DNA from: VBWE01 sp943372645
GTDB lineage: Bacteria; Bacteroidota; Bacteroidia; Palsa-965
NCBI GenBank assembly: GCA_943372645.1
Contig: CALRZN010000008.1
Span: 105,091-169,090 of the forward strand
Direction of reading: 5' to 3'
Length of the DNA: 64,000 bases
The notes below the pieces were generated by a model, which was not told the DNA's origin, ran no database searches, and saw only the letters and a program-made list of their open reading frames with translations. A program made the position numbers and the translations under genes. Position 1 is the stretch's first letter, and each line of letters starts with the position of its first letter. This document shows, one piece after another, positions 23,482-31,999 of the stretch.

Positions 23482-25035
23482 ATGAAGATTTTACTTGCAA
23501 ACCAGATCCGCGAAGCGGATGCTTATACGGTTGCCAATGAACCGGTAACCCCGCTGAACCTGATGGAACGTGCCGCCGCCGGCTGTGCGCGCTGGATGAA
23601 AGCGCACCTGGAAGAAGATGCGCACGTGGTTATTTTTTGCGGCACCGGCAACAACGGCGGCGATGGCCTGGCCCTTGCGCGCCTGCTGCACGAAGACACC
23701 AGCCTGCAGGTTACTACGTTTGTGTGCGGCAGCGAAGACCAGCTTTCGCCCGAAACCGCCGAAAACCTGAAACGCCTGCGCAAACGCCTTTCGGCCGGTG
23801 TGCATGTGATTCAGCGCATGGACGACCTGTTTCATTTTGTGTTTGACGAACAGGCCGTGTTTGTGGATGCGCTTTTCGGTACAGGACTCAACCGGCCGAT
23901 GGAAGGCTTTTATGCCGAACTCGTGAACTGGTTCAATAAACAGCACCAGTCCGTTATCGCCATTGATATGCCTTCGGGGCTGTATGCGGACGACAATACG
24001 GACAACGATTTTAAAACCGTGATCCAGGCCGCGCATACGCTCACCTTCCAGGCGCCCAAGCTGGCGTTTATGTTTGCGGAAAACAGTTCGTGGGTGCAAC
24101 ATTTCCGCGTAATTGATATCGGCCTGCATCCCGATTTTATGGCATCGGTAAATACCAATTACCACTACATCACCCCGGCCGATATTGCAACTATTTTTCA
24201 GCCCCGCCCCAAATTCGGGCACAAAGGCAATTTCGGCCATGCGCTGATTGCGGCAGGAAGCCGGGGAAAAATGGGTGCAGCGGTATTGGCTGCTTCAGCG
24301 GCGTTGCGGGCCGGCGCGGGACTGGTTACCACGTTTATTCCGAAATGCGGATATAACATTATGCAAACCGCACAGCCGGTAGCCATGGTAACCGAAAGCG
24401 AAAGCGACAACCACCTTTCCGGCAACTTTAAAACCGATGCGTTTGACGCCATCGGATTCGGTCCGGGCATTGGCCTTGACGATGATACACAACACCTGCT
24501 GAAACGCCTGCTGCAGGACACCACCGCCCCGCTGGTACTGGATGCCGACGCACTGAACATTTTGGCGGCCAATAAAACCTGGCTGCATTTTCTGCCGAAA
24601 AACAGCATCCTCACCCCGCATCCCGGCGAATTTGACCGGCTCACCGAAAACCATACGCGCGGATATGATCGCATGTTGAGCCAGCGTGAAATGGCCATGA
24701 AATTAGGTGTAGTGATTGTGCTTAAAGGTGCACACACCTCCATCGCGCTTCCCGACGGCCGCGTATTCTTCAACAGTTCCGGCAATCCGGGCATGGCCAA
24801 GGCCGGCAGCGGCGATGTGCTTACCGGTATCATCACGGCACTTGTGGCGCAGGGGTATGCAGCGGCTGATGCGGCTATTCTCGGCGTGTTTGTTCACGGC
24901 CTCGCGGGCGATATCATGGTTTCTGAAAACGCAGAAGAATCTCTTACAGCCACAGATATTATCCAGGGCCTTGCCCCCGCTTTCCGCCAGCTGCACGAAT
25001 GGCACCGGCAGCATTATTCGCGGGAACTGCATTAA
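23482..25035 (+). CDS. nnr: Bifunctional NAD(P)H-hydrate epimerase / ADP-dependent NAD(P)H-hydrate dehydratase
   Basis: 517 residues. Residues 1-215 form the YjeF_N epimerase domain (IFCGTGNNGGDGLALARLL, ALFGTGLNRPMEGFYAEL, AIDMPSGLYADD), which interconverts R- and S-NAD(P)HX. Residues 225-505 form the ribokinase-like dehydratase domain (GHKGNFGHALIAAGSRGKMG, FGPGIGLD, LDADALNIL, LTPHPGEFDRL, and AKAGSGDVLTGII with catalytic-type Asp445), which restores NAD(P)H with ADP. The fusion and length are the usual bacterial arrangement. A TACCTTTA box ends 4 bases before the ATG. The gene is probably transcribed alone as metabolite repair. Confidence 0.95.
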   Translation: MKILLANQIREADAYTVANEPVTPLNLMERAAAGCARWMKAHLEEDAHVVIFCGTGNNGGDGLALARLLHEDTSLQVTTFVCGSEDQLSPETAENLKRLRKRLSAGVHVIQRMDDLFHFVFDEQAVFVDALFGTGLNRPMEGFYAELVNWFNKQHQSVIAIDMPSGLYADDNTDNDFKTVIQAAHTLTFQAPKLAFMFAENSSWVQHFRVIDIGLHPDFMASVNTNYHYITPADIATIFQPRPKFGHKGNFGHALIAAGSRGKMGAAVLAASAALRAGAGLVTTFIPKCGYNIMQTAQPVAMVTESESDNHLSGNFKTDAFDAIGFGPGIGLDDDTQHLLKRLLQDTTAPLVLDADALNILAANKTWLHFLPKNSILTPHPGEFDRLTENHTRGYDRMLSQREMAMKLGVVIVLKGAHTSIALPDGRVFFNSSGNPGMAKAGSGDVLTGIITALVAQGYAAADAAILGVFVHGLAGDIMVSENAEESLTATDIIQGLAPAFRQLHEWHRQHYSRELH

Positions 25036-25082
25036 CCGGGTTTTGCTCTTCGAAAAAGATTGAGGAACTGTACTTTTTAATT

Positions 25083-25199
25083 TAACCACAAGGTGCGTCC
25101 ACACCAGTCAACGCGCCCACAAAGGTTTGCGCAAGGGGCACAAAGGAAATAGCCATTATTCGTGGCCTTTGTGCATACCATGGTGGCCATAGTGGTTAA
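25083..25199. repeat. CACAAAG-type palindromic repeat, copy 1
   Basis: Starts TAACCACAAGG and ends ATAGTGGTTAA; in between are CACAAAGG, GGCACAAAGGAAATAG and GTGGCCTTTGTGCATACC, which can fold back. A second element of this kind lies at 40445-40535. It sits between convergent genes (nnr and ndk). Confidence 0.7.
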
Positions 25200-25234
25200 T
25201 GTTGTATGCACAGTACCAAAAACGCATAAAAAAA

Positions 25235-25260
25235 CAGCTCCCCGGTTGCCCGGAAAGCTG
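25235..25260 (-). terminator. Terminator after ndk
   Basis: On the minus strand CAGCTTTCCGGG, a short loop, then CCGGGGAGCTG is followed by TTTTTTTATG. It ends ndk transcripts. Confidence 0.85.
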
Positions 25261-25292
25261 CTTTTTCGTTGTGTTCAGTAAATGTAAACCGT

Positions 25293-25712
25293 TTAGAAAC
25301 GCTCGAGCTGCGAGAAGAAGAAGTTGCCTTCAATCGCTGCATTTTCGTCGCTGTCTGATCCGTGAACGGCGTTGGCCGCGATGGATTTCGCAAACAGTGC
25401 GCGGATGGTACCCGGCTCTGCTTTTGCAGGATCGGTAGCACCGATAAGTGTGCGGAAATCAGCCACTGCATTGTCTTTTTCAAGAATAGCCGCTACGATG
25501 GGGCCTGATGACATGTAGTCAACCAGCTCACCGTAAAACGGGCGTTCGCTGTGTACCGCGTAGAATTGTCCGGCCGCTTCTTTGCTCAGGCGGGTGTATT
25601 TCATCGCCACGATGCGGAAACCGGCTTCGTTTATTTTTGCGAGGATAGGACCAATGTGGTTGTTTTCAACCGCATCCGGCTTAATCATGGTAAAAGTTCT
25701 GTTCGTTGCCAT
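25293..25712 (-). CDS. ndk: Nucleoside diphosphate kinase
   Basis: 139 residues, the normal length. It transfers the gamma phosphate from ATP to NDPs through a phosphohistidine. Signature: RTFTMIKPDAVENNHIG at the start, YGELVDYMSSGPIV in the middle, and NAVHGSDS with active-site His117. The C-terminal EGNFFFSQLERF is characteristic. It has its own TACCTTTG box and terminator, so it is monocistronic. Confidence 0.97.
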   Translation of the reverse strand: MATNRTFTMIKPDAVENNHIGPILAKINEAGFRIVAMKYTRLSKEAAGQFYAVHSERPFYGELVDYMSSGPIVAAILEKDNAVADFRTLIGATDPAKAEPGTIRALFAKSIAANAVHGSDSDENAAIEGNFFFSQLERF

Positions 25713-25752
25713 AACGCTTATTGTGCTTCTTGTTTTGATTTTAAAACGGGGG

Positions 25753-25760
25753 CAAAGGTA
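25753..25760 (-). promoter_or_regulatory. TAnnTTTG -7 box for ndk
   Basis: TACCTTTG on the minus strand, 40 bases before the ATG at 25712. Confidence 0.6.
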
Positions 25761-25821
25761 CGGATTTTCCGAGGGATTTTGTTGTTGTATAGTTAAATTT
25801 TAAAAATTGAGGCGGTTAAAC

Positions 25822-25932
25822 CTGAGAATTGCGCATTGAACATTGATTGTTGAAAATTTGAAAAGCTTGTTAATCCGCGGTCTGTTGAGGCAAAATGCTC
25901 AATATTCAAACTCAATTTTCAATTCTCAACGG
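25822..25932. repeat. ATTGA-type palindromic repeat, copy D
   Basis: CTGAGAATTGCGCATTGAAC, then GAAAATTTGAAAAGCTTGTT, a diverged core, and the closing arm ATGCTCAATATTCAAACTCA. Between ndk and lon. Confidence 0.75.
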
Positions 25933-25967
25933 AATAATAAGCTTTTGGAAATTACGCAAACTAAATA

Positions 25968-26072
25968 CTTGAGAATTGAACATTGAGCGCTGAAAATTGA
26001 AAATTTAAAAAGCCCGTCATTCCACCATCTGCCGGTGAAAAACGGGCTTTTAAAATGTTCAACGCTCAACGG
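25968..26072. repeat. ATTGA-type palindromic repeat, copy E, with a terminator in its core
   Basis: CTTGAGAATTGAACATTGAG opens and AAATGTTCAACGCTCAACGG closes the element, but the usual CTTCTG...CCCCTATCGTTAC core is replaced by a GC-rich hairpin (AAAAGCCCGT / ACGGGCTTTT). It lies 3 bases past the lon stop. Confidence 0.75.
26007..26051 (-). terminator. Terminator after lon
   Basis: AAAAGCCCGT and ACGGGCTTTT pair around a 24-base loop; on the minus strand the stem ends in TTTTTAAATTTT. Embedded in repeat copy E. Confidence 0.75.
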
Positions 26073-26075
26073 AAA

Positions 26076-28565
26076 CTAATCTACTTTTTTCAGCTTTCCC
26101 GAGGCATCCCGCGGAACGGATATATCCACCGGATTTTTAACTTTCTCTTTCAGCAGCGCGGCTTTCAGCACTTCGCTCATTTCGCTGACGTAAATGAAGC
26201 TGAGCCCTTTGAGGTACTCGGCTTTGATTTCTTTTACGTCTTTTTTGTTGTCGCTGCAGAGTATGATTTCTTTGATGCCGGCGCGTTTGGCGGCTAATAT
26301 TTTTTCGCGGATGCCGCCTACGGGAAGCACACGGCCGCGCAGCGTAATTTCGCCGGTCATGGCAATGTGTGTTTTCACTTTGCGCTGCGTAAATGCTGAG
26401 GCAATGGCCGTGAGCATGGCAATACCGGCCGACGGTCCGTCTTTGGGCACAGCACCTTCAGGCACGTGTACGTGTACATTAAAATGATCGAACACATCCG
26501 GATCGAGGGCCAGCATGTGTGCGTGGGCGCGCAGGTATTCGAGCGCGAGTACCGCCGATTCTTTCATCACTTCGCCGAGGTTGCCCGTGAGCGTGAGTTT
26601 GCCGCCTTTGCCTTTGCTGAGGCTGGTTTCGATAAACAAAATATCGCCACCGGTAGGTGTCCAGGCCAGGCCGGTTACTACGCCGGCGTTGTCGTTGCCC
26701 TGGTAGCGGTCTTTTTCGTGTGCCGGACCGAGTATTTTGGTTACGTCGGCCATGGTGGGCGCCACCTTGTATTTTTTATCCATCGCAATGTTTTTGGCCG
26801 CATGGCGAACCAGTTTGGCGATGGTGCGTTCCAGGCTGCGTACGCCTGATTCGCGGGTGTAATTTTCAACGAGGGCCACCACGATGTCTTCGCTCAGTTC
26901 AAGCTGACCGGGTTTCATGCCGTGTTCTTCGAGCTGTTTGGGCAGCAGGTGGCGTTTTACGATTTCCAGTTTTTCTTCCACCGTGTAACCATTCACTTCA
27001 ATAATTTCCATGCGGTCGCGGAGCGCGGGCTGTATGGTGGTGAGCGAGTTGGCGGTGGCAATAAACATCACTTTCGACAGGTCGAAATCGAGTTCCAGGA
27101 AGTTGTCGTAAAAACTCATGTTCTGTTCCGGGTCAAGCACTTCGAGCAGGGCCGATGACGGATCGCCGTGCCAGTCGTTGCCCACCTTGTCAATTTCATC
27201 GAGAATGAACACCGGGTTGGACGAACCTGCTTTTTTGATGTTCTGAATCACACGTCCCGGCATGGCACCGATGTAGGTTTTGCGGTGGCCGCGCACTTCC
27301 GATTCGTCTTTTAATCCGCCGAGCGACATGCGCACGTATTTGCGCCCCAGTGCTTCAGCGATGCTTTTGCCGAGCGAGGTTTTGCCTACACCGGGAGGAC
27401 CGTACAGGCATAAAATCGGGGCACGCATATCGCCGCGCAGCTTAAGTACCGCGAGGTGTTCGAGCATGCGTTCTTTCACTTTTTCGAGGCCGTAGTGATC
27501 GCGTTCAAGAATCTGCGAAGCGCGTTTCAGGTCAAAAATATCTTCGGTGTATTCGTTCCAGGGCAGGTCGAGCAACGTTTCCAGGTAATTGATCTGGATG
27601 GAATACTCGGCCGCATTCGGATTCATGCGCTCCAGTTTGTTCAGTTCTTTTACAAACAGTTCGCCGGTTTCCTTGCTCCATTTTTTGGTCTGCGAACGTT
27701 CGCGTAATTCATGCAGCTCCTGCTCCACCGGGTTTCCGCCCAGTTCTTCCTGGATGGTTTTCATCTGCTGGTGCAGGAAATATTCGCGCTGCTGTTTATC
27801 GAGATCGCCTTTGACTTTATTCTGAATCTGGTTTTTCAGTTCCTGCATCTGCAGGTCGTTGTTCAGGTATTTCAGGCACAGTTCGGCACGCGCTTTCAGG
27901 TCGGCTGTGGCCAGCAGTTCCTGCTTCTCTTCCACCGTCGCGTTCATGTTCGACGAAATGAAGTTGATGAGGAACGACGGACTGTCAATGTTTTTGATGG
28001 CCAGCTGCGCTTCGCTCGGAAGCTGCGGATTCTGGCGGATGATGCTGAACGCGGTGTCTTTGATGGACGAAATGAGCGCGGTAAATTCCGTATCGGTTAC
28101 CGGCGGACGCGTTTCGTGAAAAGGTACAACCGTGGCGCGCAGATACGGCTCCGATTGCGTGATTTCTCCCACCATAAATCGGCGTTTGCCCTGCAAAATC
28201 ACCGTGGTATTGCCATCGGGCATGCGCAGCATTTTAATGATGTACGCTACGGTGCCGATGCGGTTCAGGTCTTCAATGCCGGGATCTTCAATGTTGTCGT
28301 TTTTCTGCGAGGTAACACCGATGGTTTTGTTGTCTTTGTACGCATCGCGGATGAGGCGGATGGATTTATCACGGCCCACGGTAATCGGAATTACCACGCC
28401 CGGAAAAAGTACGGTATTGCGTAACGGAAGCAGGGGCAGTTCGAGCGGCAGCGGCTCGTTGTTCATCAACTCTTCATCTTCACTGCTGAGTAACGGTATG
28501 AACTCCATCTCGTCATCGTTCAGCTGATTCATGTTCATATCGTCAAGTCCGAAAATTGTCTTCAT
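26076..28565 (-). CDS. lon: ATP-dependent protease Lon
   Basis: 829 residues. The N-terminal substrate-binding domain (about 35-240, LPLLPLRNTVLFPGVVIPI) is followed by a helical region, the AAA+ module with Walker A LYGPPGVGKTSLGKS (about 387) and Walker B VFILDEIDKVG, and the C-terminal protease domain with catalytic Ser in KDGPSAGIAML (about 709) and Lys in PVGGIREKILAAKRAGI (about 753). Lon degrades damaged and short-lived regulatory proteins. The length is normal and all key residues are present. It is followed by a terminator within a palindromic repeat. Confidence 0.97.
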   Translation of the reverse strand: MKTIFGLDDMNMNQLNDDEMEFIPLLSSEDEELMNNEPLPLELPLLPLRNTVLFPGVVIPITVGRDKSIRLIRDAYKDNKTIGVTSQKNDNIEDPGIEDLNRIGTVAYIIKMLRMPDGNTTVILQGKRRFMVGEITQSEPYLRATVVPFHETRPPVTDTEFTALISSIKDTAFSIIRQNPQLPSEAQLAIKNIDSPSFLINFISSNMNATVEEKQELLATADLKARAELCLKYLNNDLQMQELKNQIQNKVKGDLDKQQREYFLHQQMKTIQEELGGNPVEQELHELRERSQTKKWSKETGELFVKELNKLERMNPNAAEYSIQINYLETLLDLPWNEYTEDIFDLKRASQILERDHYGLEKVKERMLEHLAVLKLRGDMRAPILCLYGPPGVGKTSLGKSIAEALGRKYVRMSLGGLKDESEVRGHRKTYIGAMPGRVIQNIKKAGSSNPVFILDEIDKVGNDWHGDPSSALLEVLDPEQNMSFYDNFLELDFDLSKVMFIATANSLTTIQPALRDRMEIIEVNGYTVEEKLEIVKRHLLPKQLEEHGMKPGQLELSEDIVVALVENYTRESGVRSLERTIAKLVRHAAKNIAMDKKYKVAPTMADVTKILGPAHEKDRYQGNDNAGVVTGLAWTPTGGDILFIETSLSKGKGGKLTLTGNLGEVMKESAVLALEYLRAHAHMLALDPDVFDHFNVHVHVPEGAVPKDGPSAGIAMLTAIASAFTQRKVKTHIAMTGEITLRGRVLPVGGIREKILAAKRAGIKEIILCSDNKKDVKEIKAEYLKGLSFIYVSEMSEVLKAALLKEKVKNPVDISVPRDASGKLKKVD

Positions 28566-28712
28566 GTATATGCGGTCAAATTGGCAGCAAAATCGGGTTC
28601 AGGATCAGGCGGCCGGGTAAAATTCAATGGATTAACTGGCAATAGTAACTTGTACTACAATTGGTCAACAGGCGTGCCAGCGCTTCTTTCCTGTCAAAAA
28701 GGCGCAAAAACG

Positions 28713-29882
28713 CTAACGGCGCAGGGGCGCAGTTTGGTTAAAAATGGCCTTCAGTATTTCGCGTTCGGTTGCATCCAGCTTCTTATCGCGGCGGGCATAT
28801 ACGCGTTCAATGGTTTCGCATGCTTTTTCAAAATCGTAGGTCGTCATTCCCTCTTTTCCGCCCCAGCTGAAGTCAGGAATAAAAGTTTCCGGGAAACCTG
28901 CGCCGAACACGTTGGCACAAACGCCCACCACGGTTCCGGTATTAAACATGGTATTGATGCCGCATTTGGCATGGTCGCCCATGATGAGTCCGCAAAACTG
29001 CAGGCCCGTTTTTTCCGCTTTGTGTGTGTGGTAGTTGTACAGCGATACTTCGCCGTAATTGTTTTTCAGGTTCGAGCAGTTGCTGTCGGCGCCCAGGTTA
29101 CACCACTCACCGATTACCGCGTTGCCGAGAAAACCGTCGTGTGCTTTGTTTGAATTGGCATAAAACACCACGTTGTTCACTTCCCCGCCCACTTTGCAGC
29201 CGGGACCGATGGTGGTGGCGCCATACACCTTAGCGCCCATTTTAAGCACGGCATGATCGCACAGCGCAAACGGGCCACGGATGAGGCAGCCTTCCATTAC
29301 TTCTGCATCAGGACCGATGTATACCGGGCCGTCTGTGGTATTGATTACCGATGCTTCCACTTTTGCCCCGGGCGCCAGGAAAAGCTGGTCTTTCGAACCG
29401 ATGATGGTATTGGTAGCGGAAACCGGCTGCGATTTTTTGCCTTTCGTGAGGCGTTCAAAATCGCGTTTGATTTCGATGCCGTTATTTTTAAAAATGTCGT
29501 ACGGACGAATGATTTCAACAAGTTCCCCGCTTCCGGCCGAAACCTGGTTTACCTTATCCCCTGCGGTTTTACTTTGGCATTGTGCAATGTGCACATGGCC
29601 GGCGTGCAGCAGGTCGCCCGGCCGGAGTGTGCGCGCTGCGGCCGCTATTTCCGGTGTGGGGCAGATGGTGCTGCTGATCCACAATTCGGTTTTGCTTTTT
29701 TTGTAGGGATACGTTCCCGAAAGGTATGCGGCGGTATGTGTGGATGAGGTTGTTTCGCCCAAATCATGCAGCCACTTTTCGCGGATGGTAAGAATGCCCA
29801 CGCGGAGGTCTGCAGCCGGACGGGTAGCTGTAAGCGGCAGCAGGTTTTCGCGAAATCCGGGATCGTAGAAAACAATATTCAT
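28713..29882 (-). CDS. GlmU-like putative sugar-phosphate nucleotidyltransferase
   Basis: 389 residues from ATG 29882 (MNIVFYDPGFRENLLPLTAT); six upstream codons are in frame but lack support. The N-terminal half resembles a nucleotidyltransferase with a modified start (LLPLTATRPAADLRVGI in place of a typical G-x-G-T-R-M loop). The C-terminal half is a left-handed beta-helix of hexapeptide repeats (VYIGPDAEVMEGCLIRGP, KMGAKVYGATTIGPGCKVGG), as in GlmU. This family is well conserved in Bacteroidota and presumed to act in sugar-nucleotide synthesis, but the true substrate is not established. It is separated from rpmE2 by a long hairpin and from lon by 147 bases. Confidence 0.85.
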   Translation of the reverse strand: MNIVFYDPGFRENLLPLTATRPAADLRVGILTIREKWLHDLGETTSSTHTAAYLSGTYPYKKSKTELWISSTICPTPEIAAAARTLRPGDLLHAGHVHIAQCQSKTAGDKVNQVSAGSGELVEIIRPYDIFKNNGIEIKRDFERLTKGKKSQPVSATNTIIGSKDQLFLAPGAKVEASVINTTDGPVYIGPDAEVMEGCLIRGPFALCDHAVLKMGAKVYGATTIGPGCKVGGEVNNVVFYANSNKAHDGFLGNAVIGEWCNLGADSNCSNLKNNYGEVSLYNYHTHKAEKTGLQFCGLIMGDHAKCGINTMFNTGTVVGVCANVFGAGFPETFIPDFSWGGKEGMTTYDFEKACETIERVYARRDKKLDATEREILKAIFNQTAPLRR

Positions 29883-29909
29883 AACGGGTGAAAATAACAA
29901 AAAAAATCC

Positions 29910-29964
29910 CCCGGCTTCGTTCCGATCCGAAATTTATCGGATGTTATCGGAACGAAACCAGGGG
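29910..29964 (-). terminator. Long hairpin terminator after rpmE2
   Basis: CCCCTGGTTTCGTTCCGAT on the minus strand pairs with ATCGGAACGAAGCCGGGG (one or two mismatches), with a nested CCGAT/ATCGG stem. It is followed by TTTTTTTT. It separates rpmE2 from the GlmU-like gene. Confidence 0.85.
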
Positions 29965-29984
29965 AACTATGCGGTAGGCGAAAA

Positions 29985-30239
29985 TTACTTCGCTTTCTTC
30001 TCGTAACGGTTACGGTATTTGTCGATACGGCCTGCAGTATCAACCAGCTTCATTTTGCCGGTGTAATACGGGTGCGAGGTGTTCGAAATCTCAAGCTTTA
30101 CCAGCGGGTATTCGTTTCCGTCTTCCCAGGTGATGGTATCTTTGGTTTCAGCAGTAGAACGGGTAATGAAGGACATTTCGTTCGACATATCTTTGAATAC
30201 TACGAAACGATAATTTTCCGGATGCGTGTCTTTTTTCAT
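29985..30239 (-). CDS. rpmE2: 50S ribosomal protein L31, type B
   Basis: 84 residues from ATG 30239 (MKKDTHPENYRFVVFKDMSN). It has the L31 core SNTSHPYYTGKMKLVDTAGR and lacks the CxxC zinc motifs of the A-type protein, so it is the zinc-free type B form. In many bacteria this paralogue replaces the zinc form under zinc limitation, while in Bacteroidota it is frequently the only L31. A TACCTTTG box lies 36 bases upstream of the ATG, and a strong hairpin follows. Confidence 0.95.
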   Translation of the reverse strand: MKKDTHPENYRFVVFKDMSNEMSFITRSTAETKDTITWEDGNEYPLVKLEISNTSHPYYTGKMKLVDTAGRIDKYRNRYEKKAK

Positions 30240-30275
30240 GACAATAAATGTTGTTTTGAATCTTAAATCGGACGG

Positions 30276-30283
30276 CAAAGGTA
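30276..30283 (-). promoter_or_regulatory. TAnnTTTG -7 box for rpmE2
   Basis: TACCTTTG on the minus strand, ending 36 bases before the ATG. Confidence 0.6.
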
Positions 30284-30512
30284 ACAATTGTTTTCAGAAA
30301 ATCAATACTTTCTCCGGAAAAACTAACAATTCCATTGTTGATAACTGCCCGGAATGCGATCAGCCAGGCCAGATTGCGGTTTACAGTGCTCCTGTGGCGC
30401 TGTATTTTTAGCCCCGGTAATGGTTTCGCAGCCGCAGCACTGCTATTTTACAGGATGAAAGTAATACGTTCCAAAATATTCGCCCGGAAATCACGTTATT
30501 GCCCCGACTGAC

Positions 30513-30520
30513 TATCTTTG
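30513..30520 (+). promoter_or_regulatory. TAnnTTTG -7 box close to a start codon
   Basis: TATCTTTG ends 7 bases before the ATG at 30528; the mRNA would be nearly leaderless. Confidence 0.5.
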
Positions 30521-30527
30521 TGCCTCT

Positions 30528-31985
30528 ATGACGCGGATTTTAACGCCCTTTTTACTGTTTATTGTCCTTATTTCCGGCCTGCTTACCGGCTCGTGCCGGA
30601 AAGATCCGCTGGATACCGATCCGACCGCAAAATTACTCTTCAGCCGCGATACCGTTACGTTTGACACCGTTTTTACAACCGTAGGCTCTACGTACCGCCG
30701 CTTCAAGGCGTTTAATACCAGCAGCCAAACCGTTCGCATCAGTTCCATCAAACTGGCCGGTGGCAGTAATTCGCAATTTACGCTGAACGTGGATGGCCTC
30801 CCCGGGCGTGAGTTTACCGATGTGGATATCCGCGGGGGCGACAGCCTCTGGATGTTTGCCGAAGTGAATGTGGACCCGACCAGCCAAAATTCGCCCCTGC
30901 TTATTCTTGATTCCATTTTGTTTGAAACCAACGGCAACCGGCAAACGATAATTCTGCAGGCCGTGGGCCAGGATGTGTACCTCCACTACCCGACCAATGT
31001 ATCGAGCACCGGTGTCGGTTATTCGTATTTTAACTGCAACGAAGTGTGGACCAACGACAAACCACACCTCGTGTTCGGGCTGGCCATTATTCCGCAGAAC
31101 TGCGCACTCACCATGCAGGCCGGTACACGTGTGCACATGCACAAAGGCGCTGTGATTGCCGCCGACTCCAACGCCACACTACAGATACAGGGCACTTTCG
31201 GAAACGAAGTTACCATACAGGGCGACCGCCTCGAAATGGAATACCGCGAAGAACCCGGACAATGGGGCTACGTATGGCTTTCGGCCAACAGCGTGAACAA
31301 CGATGTAAACTGGGCGATCGTGAAAAACGGGACCATTGGTTTCCTTGTTGACAGCATCGGCTCGTCGCCCAACCCCACGCTCAACATCCGTAACACCAAA
31401 GTACGTAACATGACCCTGGCCGGCATTTTCGGCCGCGACAGCCACATCCGCGGCGGAAACCTCGTTGTAAATAATTGCGGACAATATTGCGCAGCCCTGG
31501 CCTACGGCGGAAATTATACGTTTACACATTGCACGTTTGCCAACTACTGGAACATTGACGAACGCAACGAACCGGCCATTATCGTTACCAACTGGTACGA
31601 AGATGCCGACGGAAACCCCATCAGGCGCGACTTAGACAGTGCGCATTTTTTAAACTGCATTATTGCCGGCGCGCTGGATAATGAATTTGATGTGGATTCG
31701 AACACGGCCAACGGGGCATTTGCGTTTAATTACCAGGTTGCATTCAGTATGCTGCGCACGAACCTGAATTTCGGCGCGCACCCGAACAACTTCGTAAATG
31801 TTGTGGCCAACGGCAACCCGATGTTCCCGCATCCGCAGGACAATGATTTTACGATTCTCACAGGTTCACCTGCAATTAACCTTGGTAACCCGCTTTACAG
31901 TGGCTCTCTACCTTTTGATATTGTAAACTACAACCGGTTTACAATCGGAAATCCCGATGCGGGTGCGTACGAACATCAACCATAA
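30528..31985 (+). CDS. Surface lipoprotein with right-handed beta-helix
   Basis: 485 residues. A lipoprotein signal ends in LLTGSC (Cys about residue 23). A beta-sandwich-like region follows (about 35-150: DTVTFDTVFTTVGSTYRRFK, a pattern seen in Bacteroidota beta-helix lipoproteins). From about 185 on, short repeated strands (NCALTMQAGTRVHMHKGAVI, GTFGNEVTIQGDRLE, NPTLNIRNTKVRNMTLAGIF, NYTFTHCTFANYW) form a parallel beta-helix that ends in PAINLGNPL and DAGAYEHQP. Such proteins are likely on the outer membrane surface and may bind or cleave polysaccharide; no catalytic residues are evident. It converges with the next gene, 14 bases apart. Confidence 0.85.
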   Translation: MTRILTPFLLFIVLISGLLTGSCRKDPLDTDPTAKLLFSRDTVTFDTVFTTVGSTYRRFKAFNTSSQTVRISSIKLAGGSNSQFTLNVDGLPGREFTDVDIRGGDSLWMFAEVNVDPTSQNSPLLILDSILFETNGNRQTIILQAVGQDVYLHYPTNVSSTGVGYSYFNCNEVWTNDKPHLVFGLAIIPQNCALTMQAGTRVHMHKGAVIAADSNATLQIQGTFGNEVTIQGDRLEMEYREEPGQWGYVWLSANSVNNDVNWAIVKNGTIGFLVDSIGSSPNPTLNIRNTKVRNMTLAGIFGRDSHIRGGNLVVNNCGQYCAALAYGGNYTFTHCTFANYWNIDERNEPAIIVTNWYEDADGNPIRRDLDSAHFLNCIIAGALDNEFDVDSNTANGAFAFNYQVAFSMLRTNLNFGAHPNNFVNVVANGNPMFPHPQDNDFTILTGSPAINLGNPLYSGSLPFDIVNYNRFTIGNPDAGAYEHQP

Positions 31986-31999
31986 GCAGCTTCGCTGGT

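Noticed and set aside
23491..24240. 249-codon antisense open frame in the NAD(P)HX repair gene
   Set aside because: The sense strand encodes a clear two-domain enzyme; the antisense has no recognisable motifs.
27711..28424. 237-codon open frame antisense to lon
   Set aside because: Composition is that of an antisense shadow (Phe, Arg, Val rich) and Lon is unambiguous.
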